Shown one piece after another: positions 16,577 through 24,470 of a stretch of 40,363 nucleotides of DNA. Position 1 is the first letter of the stretch. Every line of letters begins with the position of its first letter. Source of the stretch: Bacteroidaceae bacterium (GTDB lineage Bacteria; Bacteroidota; Bacteroidia; Bacteroidales; Bacteroidaceae); NCBI GenBank assembly GCA_017408685.1, contig JAFQUE010000089.1, positions 1-40,363 on the forward strand, given 5' to 3'. Under the pieces are notes generated by a model that had not been told where the DNA came from, ran no database searches, and saw only the letters and a program-made list of their open reading frames with translations. A program made the translations under genes and the position numbers.

Positions 16577-16625
16577 CAGACTGAATTGCAATGATGTGTT
16601 CTTGCGGTTCGGATAATCGTTTGAA

Positions 16626-17438
16626 ATGAAAAGGATTCTATTCATACTTGTATCGGCAGCGGTGATGTTGAGTTCATGTAATTCGTACAACAGATTGTTG
16701 ACTACGAATAACATTGACTATAAATATGAGGCTGCCAAAGCATTCTATCTCAAGGGGGAATATGCCAAGGCAACGGAACTGCTTGAGAGCATAATAACAT
16801 TGCTCAAGGGCAGTGACAAGGCCGAGGAGTCGCTCATTCTTCTGGCAAGGAGTTATTACGAATCGGGGGATTATGACACCGCTTCACAATATTTCAAGGT
16901 GTATTACACGAATTTCCCCAGGGGTGAGTTCGCCGAATATGCACGTTTCTACTCCGGAAAATCTCTTTTCATGGATATTACGGAACCGGAACTTGACCAG
17001 TCAGGGACATATTTGGCCATAGGTGAACTGCAACTCTTCATGGAGTACTTCCCGTTGAGCAGCATGAGAAACGAGGCTCAAGACATGATTGTGAGAATGC
17101 ATGACCTTTTGGTTGAAAAGGATTACCTTTCGGCCAAACTCTATTATGAGTTAGGAGACTTCATGGCATATAAAGGAAACAATTATCTGGCATGCATAAT
17201 CACGGCTCAGAATGCGCTTAAGGATTATCCGTTCACAGGACTCAGGGAGGAACTTTCAATGCTTATACTGAAAGCCAGATATAAAATGGCTCACCATAGT
17301 GTGGAGGAGAAGAAACTTGAACGCTACCGCGAGACCATTGACGAGTACTATGCTTTCAAGACTGAATTCCCGAGCAGCAAATATCTTGACGAGGCCGAGG
17401 ACTTCTTCAAGGAAGCAAAAAAGTATGTAAAGGATTGA
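16626..17438 (+). CDS. bamD: Outer membrane protein assembly factor BamD
   Basis: A 270-residue periplasmic lipoprotein of the BAM complex that helps BamA insert beta-barrel proteins. The signal ends LSSC (Cys18). The mature part is built of TPR-like helical pairs: YEAAKAFYLKGEYAKA, then a segment with YYESGDYDTASQYF, with NFP and YP turns typical of BamD. Residues about 115-160 (TYLAIGELQLFMEYFP) match the conserved central repeats. It is first in an operon with the omega-like RNA polymerase gene 22 nt downstream, an arrangement I know from Bacteroides and Prevotella genomes. Confidence 0.92.
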   Translation: MKRILFILVSAAVMLSSCNSYNRLLTTNNIDYKYEAAKAFYLKGEYAKATELLESIITLLKGSDKAEESLILLARSYYESGDYDTASQYFKVYYTNFPRGEFAEYARFYSGKSLFMDITEPELDQSGTYLAIGELQLFMEYFPLSSMRNEAQDMIVRMHDLLVEKDYLSAKLYYELGDFMAYKGNNYLACIITAQNALKDYPFTGLREELSMLILKARYKMAHHSVEEKKLERYRETIDEYYAFKTEFPSSKYLDEAEDFFKEAKKYVKD

Positions 17439-17460
17439 CAATATTAAACTTATATATAAG

Positions 17461-17799
17461 ATGGACTATAAAAAGACAAATGCCCCGACAAACACTGTCA
17501 CAAGAAATATGGCAGATTTTGTGAGCGAAACAGGCAATGTGTATGAATCGGTTGCAATCATCGGCAAACGCTCGAACCAGATTGCTGCAGAGATGAAAGA
17601 GGAACTGCTTAAGAAACTGAACGAGTTTTCTTCATCTACAGACAACCTTGAGGAGCAGTTCGAGAACCATGAGCAGATAGAGATTTCACGCTACTATGAA
17701 AGGTTGCCGAAACCTACTTTGATTGCTGCTCAGGAGTTCATTGACGGTAAGGTGTACTTCCGTGACCCTTCAAAGGATACCGAAGAGGAGGATATCTGA
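17461..17799 (+). CDS. rpoZ: Bacteroidota-type RNA polymerase omega/Rpb6-like subunit
   Basis: A 112-residue protein that probably stabilises the beta' subunit of RNA polymerase. The central region NVYESVAIIGKRSNQIAAEM matches the omega/Rpb6 core, in which the helix IIGKRSNQIA corresponds to the conserved ARxRAxQI segment. The C-terminal half, ending in an acidic TEEEDI tail, is a Bacteroidota-specific extension. Its position between bamD and a DUF4293 gene is the usual one in the phylum, supporting the call. The ATG at 17461 follows an AT-rich leader with no clear SD. Confidence 0.85.
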   Translation: MDYKKTNAPTNTVTRNMADFVSETGNVYESVAIIGKRSNQIAAEMKEELLKKLNEFSSSTDNLEEQFENHEQIEISRYYERLPKPTLIAAQEFIDGKVYFRDPSKDTEEEDI

Positions 17800-17839
17800 T
17801 TTGTATACAACAGAATTCTTTGCATAGGAGATACGGCGT

Positions 17840-18307
17840 ATGAAATTCCGCTTTTATCAACTCTTTCCGGTTGCTGTGATAGCCTTGCTTGTATGGGCCA
17901 TGATTGAACCGCTGATGAGGTTTACAGAACCCGGAGGCGAGCAAATGCTCATGAGCAACTTCAAACTCTTGTCCCACTATGGCGAGGTCTCATGGTCGGT
18001 GATTGCATTGGGTATTGTGCTCATTTTTGCGACAATAGTGAATCTGTTTACCTTCCTGGTTTCGTTTTTCAGCAATTTTGAACTCATGAAACGCAGCAGC
18101 ATACTTTCAATGTTGCTGATAGCCGGGTATTACATTGTTCTGCTCATATATTCGCTTATACTTCTCAATGGAGTGGAACTTGAGGTGGACTTGCCTATGC
18201 TGTTCCCACTGTTCGCACTTGTGCTCAATATGGTATTCGTAAAACTCGTTTCCCGTACAGAGGCAAGTATCATTGCAAAGGCTTCAGGTTTCAGATTGAG
18301 GGACTGA
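17840..18307 (+). CDS. DUF4293 family membrane protein
   Basis: A 155-residue integral membrane protein with four hydrophobic segments (about residues 7-25, 52-75, 85-108 and 115-132) and a C-terminal basic tail ending FRLRD. This layout matches DUF4293, a Bacteroidota-restricted family usually found after bamD and the omega gene. The function is unknown. An AGGAG-like site lies about 10 nt before the ATG at 17840, unusually good for this organism. In many relatives coaBC follows; here a strong terminator and unrelated genes follow instead. Confidence 0.8.
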   Translation: MKFRFYQLFPVAVIALLVWAMIEPLMRFTEPGGEQMLMSNFKLLSHYGEVSWSVIALGIVLIFATIVNLFTFLVSFFSNFELMKRSSILSMLLIAGYYIVLLIYSLILLNGVELEVDLPMLFPLFALVLNMVFVKLVSRTEASIIAKASGFRLRD

Positions 18308-18366
18308 CAAGCTCCTATTTCAGTAAAAGGGGTGGCTTTGAACTTTGCTTTTTATTCACCACCGAC

Positions 18367-18395
18367 AAAAAGAGGATTCGGATCCTCTTTTTTTT
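18367..18395 (+). terminator. Intrinsic terminator of bamD operon
   Basis: AAAAAGAGGAT (18367-18377) pairs with ATCCTCTTTTT (18382-18392) around a TCGG tetraloop and continues into a T-run to 18395. This is a textbook hairpin. A weaker GGTGG...CCACC pairing lies just upstream. Confidence 0.9.
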
Positions 18396-18462
18396 ATTTC
18401 TCCATGAAAAGGTAACGAACAAATGGAATCCGCTTCTTGTTTCCATTGAAAAACCGAATGCA

Positions 18463-19434
18463 ATGGAGAAGATGAAGATTACAGTATTTGCTGACCCTGC
18501 ATGTACATGGTGCTGGGGTAGTGTGCCTGTCCTCAGGGCGCTCTCTTACCAATACGGTGAGCAGTTGGAGATTTCTTATGTTATGGGAGGAATGATTGAG
18601 GACATTCTCTCGTACAATAACCGCAGGCTTTCAATAGGTGGGGACATTGCAATGTCCAACAGGAATATGTACAAGCATTGGCTCGAGGCCTCTGCAATCC
18701 ATGGCATGCCTGTGGCGGGAAAGACGGTGCACCTTTTCTCGGAGGAGCGGCGTTCTACAATACCTCTTAACCTGGCATACATTGCGGCATGCGAGTATGT
18801 GAAGGCGGATAAAGGTGTGGAGCATAATGCTCATCGCCGCTATCTGCGTACATTGCAGGAGATGACGGCTGTTGACGGTGCACACACTAATGATGAGGAA
18901 GTAATTGTGGGCGCAGCGGCTGTGGTGGGTTTCAATGAGGAAAAATTCCGTACGCTTTACCGCAGTCCCGAGGTAAAGAGGATATATGCACAAGGCAAGG
19001 AAACGTGCAAGGATTATGAGGTGCACTCGTTCCCGTCATTCAGGTTGCAGTACCGGGGAGAAGAGATGATGGTGCGTGGTTTCACAACCTATGAGACGCT
19101 GTGCCACTGTATTTCGCAACTTTCTTATGAGAATATCAAACCTCTTTCCGACGGGCGTGAAAGGCCGTCAAAGGATAATATCAGGAATTTTATGACCGAG
19201 TACGGTACGGCTTATCCGGTTGAGATTGCTACTGCATTCTCCATGTCACGTAATGGCGGGCATACGGCATTGAATGTCGAGTCTTATGCAGGTCTTCCCG
19301 ACATTATCGATGAACTTGTGAAGGAGGGTAAAGTTGCAATGGCACCAAAGGGTAACGGGTTTATCTTCTACACTTTAAAGGAACATAAAGGTTTCTCGCA
19401 GCGGCGTAGCGAGACTGCTGCTGTGGTTCAGTAA
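18463..19434 (+). CDS. DsbA-family (YjbH/FrnE-like) thioredoxin-fold protein
   Basis: A 323-residue cytosolic protein without a signal peptide. It opens with a thioredoxin strand and the CxxC motif Cys14-Thr-Trp-Cys17 (ADPACTWCWGS), as in the DsbA-like family that includes FrnE oxidoreductases and the Spx adaptor YjbH. A helical insertion (about residues 45-170) precedes the cis-Pro-type segment HSFPSFRLQ. The last 100 residues form a separate region of mixed helices and strands. A role in cytosolic thiol redox or proteolytic adaptor work is inferred; I cannot choose between them. ATG at 18463 or 18472 is possible. It is monocistronic, ended by the hairpin at 19456-19491. Confidence 0.8.
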   Translation: MEKMKITVFADPACTWCWGSVPVLRALSYQYGEQLEISYVMGGMIEDILSYNNRRLSIGGDIAMSNRNMYKHWLEASAIHGMPVAGKTVHLFSEERRSTIPLNLAYIAACEYVKADKGVEHNAHRRYLRTLQEMTAVDGAHTNDEEVIVGAAAVVGFNEEKFRTLYRSPEVKRIYAQGKETCKDYEVHSFPSFRLQYRGEEMMVRGFTTYETLCHCISQLSYENIKPLSDGRERPSKDNIRNFMTEYGTAYPVEIATAFSMSRNGGHTALNVESYAGLPDIIDELVKEGKVAMAPKGNGFIFYTLKEHKGFSQRRSETAAVVQ

Positions 19435-19455
19435 ACATTTCCCCGGTAAATAACG

Positions 19456-19498
19456 GTTGATTTCATACATGCGCACATGTATGAAATCAACTTTTTTT
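19456..19498 (+). terminator. Intrinsic terminator of DsbA-like gene, abutting next promoter
   Basis: Arms 19456-19471 and 19476-19491 are a perfect 16-bp inverted repeat around CGCA, followed by T7 (19492-19498). The -7 box of the next gene begins 2 nt later. Confidence 0.92.
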
Positions 19499-19499
19499 G

Positions 19500-19507
19500 T
19501 ACCTTTG
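19500..19507 (+). promoter_or_regulatory. Putative -7 box for cyclophilin/bcp operon
   Basis: TACCTTTG fits TAnnTTTG exactly. The expected -33 position falls within the 3' arm of the preceding terminator hairpin and has no TTG. The predicted start near 19514 gives a leader of about 20 nt before the ATG at 19535. Confidence 0.55.
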
Positions 19508-19534
19508 CACCCGAATTTACGACGGGTGACGTAT

Positions 19535-20209
19535 ATGAAAAAGATATTATATATAATATTGTCGGCCTTTCTTGCCGTGTCGTGCTCGACGACCAGGTTC
19601 TCTTTTGTGAGAATGACTACAACCGAGGGCGTCATTGACCTTAAACTATATGATGAGACCGAGGCTCACAAGAAAAACTTTGTGAAACTTGTCAAGGAAC
19701 ATAGGTACGATTCCCTGCTTTTCCATAGAGTGATAAAGGATTTCATGATTCAGGGAGGTGACCCCGATTCAAAAAAGGCTTCACGAGGAAAACTCTTGGG
19801 CGAAGGCGACCTTGGCTATAAGGTGCCGGCTGAAATCATGCCCGAACGCCATTTCCACAAGCGAGGTGCCCTGGCTGCTGCACGCGAGGGCGATGATGTG
19901 AACCCCGAAAAGGCTTCGTCGGCTTCGCAGTTCTACATTGTTTGGGGAACGGTGTTTTCAAAAGAGCATTTGAAACGCATGCAGGAGCACTATTCAAAGC
20001 GTCGTGGCAAGGAGGTTGTCTTTACGCCTCAGCAGGTTGAGGCATACACGAAAATAGGCGGCACCCCGCACCTCGACGGTGAATATACTGTTTTTGGAGA
20101 GGTAGTGGATGGTCTTGAGGTTGTAGAAAAAATACAGGGTAAGCGCTGTGACAAGAATGACCGCCCGCTTGAGAATGTAAGGATATTGAAGGTTGAACTT
20201 ATGAAATGA
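19535..20209 (+). CDS. Cyclophilin-type peptidyl-prolyl isomerase lipoprotein
   Basis: A 224-residue periplasmic foldase that isomerises Xaa-Pro bonds. The lipoprotein signal ends AVSC (Cys17), which decides for the ATG at 19535; a longer frame from 19457 would run through the terminator hairpin and promoter. The cyclophilin core follows: TTEGVIDLKLYD, FHRVIKDFMIQGGDP (catalytic Arg within FHRVI), SSASQFYIV and GEYTVFGEVVDGLEVV. An insertion of about 35 residues with KRMQEHYSKRRG lies before the last strands, as in other Bacteroidota cyclophilins. bcp starts 6 nt after its stop, so the two are probably co-transcribed. Confidence 0.93.
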   Translation: MKKILYIILSAFLAVSCSTTRFSFVRMTTTEGVIDLKLYDETEAHKKNFVKLVKEHRYDSLLFHRVIKDFMIQGGDPDSKKASRGKLLGEGDLGYKVPAEIMPERHFHKRGALAAAREGDDVNPEKASSASQFYIVWGTVFSKEHLKRMQEHYSKRRGKEVVFTPQQVEAYTKIGGTPHLDGEYTVFGEVVDGLEVVEKIQGKRCDKNDRPLENVRILKVELMK

Positions 20210-20215
20210 TATGGT

Positions 20216-20665
20216 ATGCTGAAGATTGGTGATATGGCTCCCGATTTCCTCGGTCTTGACGAGAACGGAACCGAAATACGTGTCAGTGATTACAAAGGAC
20301 GCAGGCTTGTGGTTTATTTCTATCCCAAGGACAGCACTCCTGGTTGCACGGCCGAGGCTTGCTCTTTGCGTGACGGAATGGATGAACTTTCTGCAGCAGG
20401 TTATGCTGTTGTAGGTGTAAGTGCTGACAGCGCTGCGTCGCATTCGCGTTTCAAGACCAAACAACAGTTGAACTTCCCGCTTGTGGCCGATGTGGAAAAG
20501 AGTACAATTCAGGCTTTCGGTGCATGGGGAGAGAAAAAGATGGCCGGAAGAACATATATGGGTATTCTGCGCACCACATTCGTGATTGACGGGGAAGGTG
20601 TTGTAGAGAGGGTTATTACAAAAGTCGATACAAAAAATGCCGCAAGGCAAATTCTTGAACAATAA
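20216..20665 (+). CDS. bcp: Thioredoxin-dependent thiol peroxidase (peroxiredoxin Q/BCP)
   Basis: A 149-residue cytosolic peroxiredoxin that reduces hydrogen peroxide and organic hydroperoxides using thioredoxin. The signature PKDSTPGCTAEACSLRD holds the peroxidatic Cys44 and the resolving Cys49, in the BCP-type spacing of four residues between. GVSADSAASHSRF and FPLVAD are conserved. Length is typical. It lies between the cyclophilin lipoprotein and mscS; the 14-nt gap to mscS suggests a three-gene transcript ending at 21613-21641. Confidence 0.95.
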   Translation: MLKIGDMAPDFLGLDENGTEIRVSDYKGRRLVVYFYPKDSTPGCTAEACSLRDGMDELSAAGYAVVGVSADSAASHSRFKTKQQLNFPLVADVEKSTIQAFGAWGEKKMAGRTYMGILRTTFVIDGEGVVERVITKVDTKNAARQILEQ

Positions 20666-20679
20666 TTTATTTTATTACT

Positions 20680-21594
20680 ATGATTACAGATTCTTTAATG
20701 TTCCTCGCTGCTACGACTGCCGAGGTTGCCGATGCCGTTGGCATGACAACAGTTTTCGAAAAGTTCGCGGGTATGACCCCTGAACAGGTGTTGCATGCTG
20801 TTACTGCATTGAGTGTTTCAATTGTCGGAAAATTGATAAAGGTATTGCTCATTTGGATTGTGGGTCGCTGGATTATCCGTCATGTCGTGAAGTTCCTTAA
20901 GAAACTTATGGAGAAACGGAATGTGAATCCTTCGGTAAACTCATTCGTTTCGAGTCTTATCGATGTTGTGGCAATGGCGGTTATAATCATCATGATTATC
21001 AGTGTTCTGGGTATCGACACATCTTCATTCATCGCATTGTTCGCTTCGGCCGGTGTGGCTGTGGGTATGGCGTTGAGCGGTACATTGCAGAACTTTGCCG
21101 GTGGTGTACTTATACTGCTTTTCCGTCCCTTCAAGGTGGGTGATTTCATTGAGGCACAAGGTGTTTCCGGCACAGTAAAGGAAATCCAAATATTCAATAC
21201 TCTTGTCTACACAGGTGACAACAAGGTTATATTGCTGCCTAACGGCCCGGTTTCAACAGGTATCATAAACAATTATTCGAAGGAACCTAAGCGTCGTCTT
21301 GATTTGAGTTTCTCCATAGCTTATGGCGATGATTACGAAAAAGCAAAGGAGGTTCTCATGCGCCTTATTAAAGAGGATGGTCGTGTGCTTGACAATCCGG
21401 CTGCTCCTTTTGTGGCAATGAGTGCTCTCGGTGCAAGTTCAATTGACATTGTTGTCCGTGTATGGTGCAAGCAGGAGGATTACTGGGGCTTAAAGTTCGA
21501 CCTTAACCAAAAGGTGTACGACACATTCCCCAAGGAGGGTCTTAACTTCCCTTATCAGACACTTACATTGCATGTAGAGAATGACGCGAAGTAA
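20680..21594 (+). CDS. mscS: Small-conductance mechanosensitive channel MscS
   Basis: A 304-residue inner-membrane channel of canonical MscS size. Three membrane segments lie at about residues 45-65, 85-110 and 115-150. The Gly/Ala-rich pore helix ASAGVAVGMALSGTLQNFAGG is seen in shorter pieces (VAVGMALSG, LQNFAGGV). The beta domain starts at RPFKVGDFIEAQG, and the C-terminal alpha/beta domain ends at FPYQTLTLHV, a typical MscS ending. It follows bcp by 14 nt. The window thus has two MscS-type channels, this minimal one and the larger one at 9350. Confidence 0.95.
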   Translation: MITDSLMFLAATTAEVADAVGMTTVFEKFAGMTPEQVLHAVTALSVSIVGKLIKVLLIWIVGRWIIRHVVKFLKKLMEKRNVNPSVNSFVSSLIDVVAMAVIIIMIISVLGIDTSSFIALFASAGVAVGMALSGTLQNFAGGVLILLFRPFKVGDFIEAQGVSGTVKEIQIFNTLVYTGDNKVILLPNGPVSTGIINNYSKEPKRRLDLSFSIAYGDDYEKAKEVLMRLIKEDGRVLDNPAAPFVAMSALGASSIDIVVRVWCKQEDYWGLKFDLNQKVYDTFPKEGLNFPYQTLTLHVENDAK

Positions 21595-21612
21595 AGTACG
21601 CATTTATAATGG

Positions 21613-21641
21613 AAATGGAGGGCATGTGTCCTCCATTTTTT
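21613..21641 (+). terminator. Intrinsic terminator after mscS
   Basis: AAATGGAGG (21613-21621) pairs with CCTCCATTT (21630-21638) around an 8-nt loop and is followed by Ts to 21641. Confidence 0.9.
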
Positions 21642-21687
21642 ATGCCTCAATAGAACTTTGTCATATCTTTTTTAACATAAAATAACC

Positions 21688-21714
21688 TTGAAAAAGATTT
21701 ATTTAGTAACTTCG
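21688..21714 (+). promoter_or_regulatory. Possible promoter for SulP gene
   Basis: TAACTTCG (21707-21714) is a TTCG-type -7 box. TTG at 21688-21690 is only 16 nt upstream, shorter than usual, so the -33 element is uncertain. Confidence 0.4.
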
Positions 21715-21790
21715 CACAGTTTTTACCGCAAGCATTATGCCGTGTCAACGGTGTTTGTCGGAAAGTGATTAAAACACAATAATATACATT

Positions 21791-23494
21791 ATGGAAAAGA
21801 GAAATATAATAGATTTCCATCCAAAATTCTTCAGTACATTCAAGAATTATTCACGTGAGAAGTTCGGTGCCGATGTGATGGCAGGTATCATTGTGGGTAT
21901 TGTTGCAATTCCATTGGCAATTGCATTCGGTATCGCCAGCGGCGTAGGTCCGGCCGAGGGCCTTGTGACTGCAATCCTTGCCGGTATGCTCATATCGGTA
22001 TTCGGTGGTTCAAAGGTACAGATAGGTGGTCCCACGGGTGCTTTCATCATTATAATCTATGGCGTAATACAGCAGTATGGCCTTGGCGGGCTTGCCATTG
22101 CAACGATAATGGCAGGTATAATTCTCATAATCATGGGACTATGCCGTCTGGGAACTGTGATAAAGTTCATGCCTTATCCCATTATAATAGGTTTTACAGG
22201 TGGTATTGCAATCACCATCTTCTCCACACAGATAAATGACCTTCTCGGCCTTGGTATAAGCAATGTGCCTGCGAACTTCATTGATAAATGGATTTGTTAC
22301 TTTGACAATATCGGTAACATAGATTATTGGAGCGCCGGCATGGGTGTGTTGAGTGTCGTACTCATTGCTATAACTCCAAAATTCTCCAAGAAAATCCCGG
22401 GTTCGTTGCTGGCAATTGTTGTTATGACGGTGGTTGCATATCTTCTCAAGGAATTTGCCGGTGTAACCACCATAAAGACAATCGGTGACCTGTATACTCT
22501 CCCATCGGGGCTGCCTCAGTTTGTGGTTCCTTCGCTCGAGGGTGGCGCGTCACTTTGGGCAACAATGCAGAATCTTGCTCCTGTCGCATTTACCATTGCC
22601 ATGTTGGGAGCAATAGAGTCGTTGCTGTCGGCAATGGTGGCCGATGGTGTCATTGGTGACAGGCATAACTCAAACACAGAACTTATTGGTCAGGGAATTG
22701 CAAATGTTGTTGTACCTTTCTTCGGCGGTATTCCTGCCACAGGCGCAATAGCACGTACAATGGCCAATATAAACAATGGCGGCAAGACCCCTGTGGCCGG
22801 TATTGTGCATACATTGGTGTTGTTGCTTGTGCTGTTGTTCCTTGGCGGGCTTGTAGAACTTATTCCAATGCCATGCCTTGCCGGTGTACTCGTGATGGTG
22901 TCCTACAACATGAGCGGTTGGAGAACAATCGTATCAATGTGCAAGAGCTCAATGTCGGGTACGAGTGTACTTTTTGTAACTCTGCTGCTTACTGTGTTCT
23001 TTGACCTTACGCTTGCCATTGAAGTGGGTCTTGTAATGGCCATTGTACTCTTTATGAAACGTGCAATGGAGAGCGCGCATATCTCCGTAGTGCGTGACGA
23101 GGTTGAAGTTCACCATGACGGCGAGAATGATGAGGTGCTTTCAATCCCGTCCGGTACTGAGGTGTTCGAGATTGAAGGACCGTTCTTCTTCGGCATTGCC
23201 AACAAGTTCGATGAACTCACACGTAACACCGACGCAATGCCCATTCGTGTCGTGCGCATGCGTAAAGTGACGTTCATAGACGCAACCGGTCTGCATAACC
23301 TCGAGATTTTTATCAATGCCTCGAAGAAAGAAGGCAGGGTAGTTATCCTCTCCGGCGTCCATGACAATGTTGAGAAGTCGCTGCTCAAGGCCGGTATTGT
23401 TGACCTTGTGGGCAAGGAGAATGTATGCAACAACATACATCTTGCTCTCCAGCGTGCGGCAGAAGTCTCAAACACAATGGGGCAGAAGAAGTGA
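21791..23494 (+). CDS. SulP-family inorganic anion transporter with STAS domain
   Basis: A 567-residue inner-membrane carrier of the SLC26/SulP family (sulfate, bicarbonate or similar anions). The N-terminal membrane domain has the family signature GIVGIVAIPLAIAFGIASG and repeated Gly-rich segments (FGGSKVQIGGPTGAF, ELIGQGIANVV, GGIPATGAIARTMAN). After about residue 430 comes a cytosolic STAS domain with EVFEIEGPFFFG and FIDATGLHNLE, where the conserved Asp-Ala-Thr-Gly loop is intact. Substrate is not readable; some SulP proteins carry bicarbonate. It has its own leader of about 70 nt and ends at a palindromic terminator. Confidence 0.93.
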   Translation: MEKRNIIDFHPKFFSTFKNYSREKFGADVMAGIIVGIVAIPLAIAFGIASGVGPAEGLVTAILAGMLISVFGGSKVQIGGPTGAFIIIIYGVIQQYGLGGLAIATIMAGIILIIMGLCRLGTVIKFMPYPIIIGFTGGIAITIFSTQINDLLGLGISNVPANFIDKWICYFDNIGNIDYWSAGMGVLSVVLIAITPKFSKKIPGSLLAIVVMTVVAYLLKEFAGVTTIKTIGDLYTLPSGLPQFVVPSLEGGASLWATMQNLAPVAFTIAMLGAIESLLSAMVADGVIGDRHNSNTELIGQGIANVVVPFFGGIPATGAIARTMANINNGGKTPVAGIVHTLVLLLVLLFLGGLVELIPMPCLAGVLVMVSYNMSGWRTIVSMCKSSMSGTSVLFVTLLLTVFFDLTLAIEVGLVMAIVLFMKRAMESAHISVVRDEVEVHHDGENDEVLSIPSGTEVFEIEGPFFFGIANKFDELTRNTDAMPIRVVRMRKVTFIDATGLHNLEIFINASKKEGRVVILSGVHDNVEKSLLKAGIVDLVGKENVCNNIHLALQRAAEVSNTMGQKK

Positions 23495-23514
23495 TACATG
23501 TACTTTAATATATC

Positions 23515-23545
23515 GGGTGCAATGTCATGACATTGCACCCTTTTT
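23515..23545 (+). terminator. 26-bp perfect palindrome plus T5 after SulP gene
   Basis: Bases 23515-23540 are a perfect palindrome (GGGTGCAATGTCA and its complement), followed by TTTTT at 23541-23545. The EamA gene starts only 8 nt later, so it must be expressed by readthrough or from a promoter inside or upstream of this hairpin. Confidence 0.88.
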
Positions 23546-23553
23546 GAATAGTT

Positions 23554-24438
23554 ATGGAAAATCATAAATCCGCCGGCGCCATGGTCTATGTCACTGCATT
23601 TGTTATTGTAGTGATATGGGGTTGTACATTCGTGCAGACCAAATTGCTTATAAACGCAGGTCTGCGCCCGGATGAGATATTCTTCTTCCGCTTTGTGCTT
23701 GCATATGTTCTAATGTTGCCGTTCGCCGGCAAGAGATTGTGGCTTGGGAACTGGAAGGACGAATTGCTGGCCATTGCATTGGGGCTTACAGGGGGCTCGC
23801 TCTATTTCATTACCGAGAACTATGCTTTGGCTTACGGGTATTGCTCGAATGTGTCACTCATTGTTTGTCTCACTCCGCTTATAACGGTTCTTATCGTAGG
23901 CTGCTTCTATCCGGGCGAGCGCATGGACAGGAAAGGTCTGTTTGCCTCCCTGCTCGCCTTGGCGGGTATGGCATTGGTGGTGTTCAATGGAAACTTCATC
24001 CTCAAACTCTCGCCTGTAGGCGATATTTTGGCTCTTGCGGCTTGCCTGTGCTGGGCGCTATATACACTTATAATAAAAAGGTTGCAGGATAAGTATAGCA
24101 ATATGCTCATTACCCGCAAGGTGTTCGGTTACGGTCTGCTCACAATATTGCCTTTGCTGTGTGTAAACGGGGTAAACGTAGAATTGCTTGTGGATGGCGG
24201 TACTGTCGTTTGGGGGAATCTCCTTTTCCTCGGCTGCGTGGCTTCAATGCTCTGTTTCCTCGGTTGGAACTGGTGCCTTGAGAAACTTGGCACGGTACGT
24301 GCAACCAATCTGCTTTATCTTAATCCTGTAGTTGCAATAACGACCTCGGCGCTTGTACTTGGGGAACGTGTCACATGGGTCGCAATCATCGGTGCGCTGC
24401 TCATACTCTTCGGGCTTTATATGTTCAGGCGCAAGTGA
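23554..24438 (+). CDS. DMT-superfamily transporter (EamA family)
   Basis: A 294-residue membrane protein with ten predicted helices in two EamA repeats (about residues 10-140 and 150-290). Diagnostic pieces are VVIWGCTFVQTK and FFFRFVLAY in the first repeat, and LCWALYTLIIKRL and LYLNPVVAITTSALVLGERV in the second. EamA proteins export or import amino acids, nucleobases and other metabolites; the substrate is unknown here. It starts 59 nt after the SulP stop, directly behind a strong terminator, and converges on the HAD gene. Confidence 0.9.
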   Translation: MENHKSAGAMVYVTAFVIVVIWGCTFVQTKLLINAGLRPDEIFFFRFVLAYVLMLPFAGKRLWLGNWKDELLAIALGLTGGSLYFITENYALAYGYCSNVSLIVCLTPLITVLIVGCFYPGERMDRKGLFASLLALAGMALVVFNGNFILKLSPVGDILALAACLCWALYTLIIKRLQDKYSNMLITRKVFGYGLLTILPLLCVNGVNVELLVDGGTVVWGNLLFLGCVASMLCFLGWNWCLEKLGTVRATNLLYLNPVVAITTSALVLGERVTWVAIIGALLILFGLYMFRRK

Positions 24439-24470
24439 TGCGGGTTTTGATACGGTTATTGTAGTCCCTG

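Noticed and set aside
19457-19534. N-terminal extension of the cyclophilin
   Set aside because: It lies within the terminator hairpin and -7 box; the lipoprotein signal starts at 19535.
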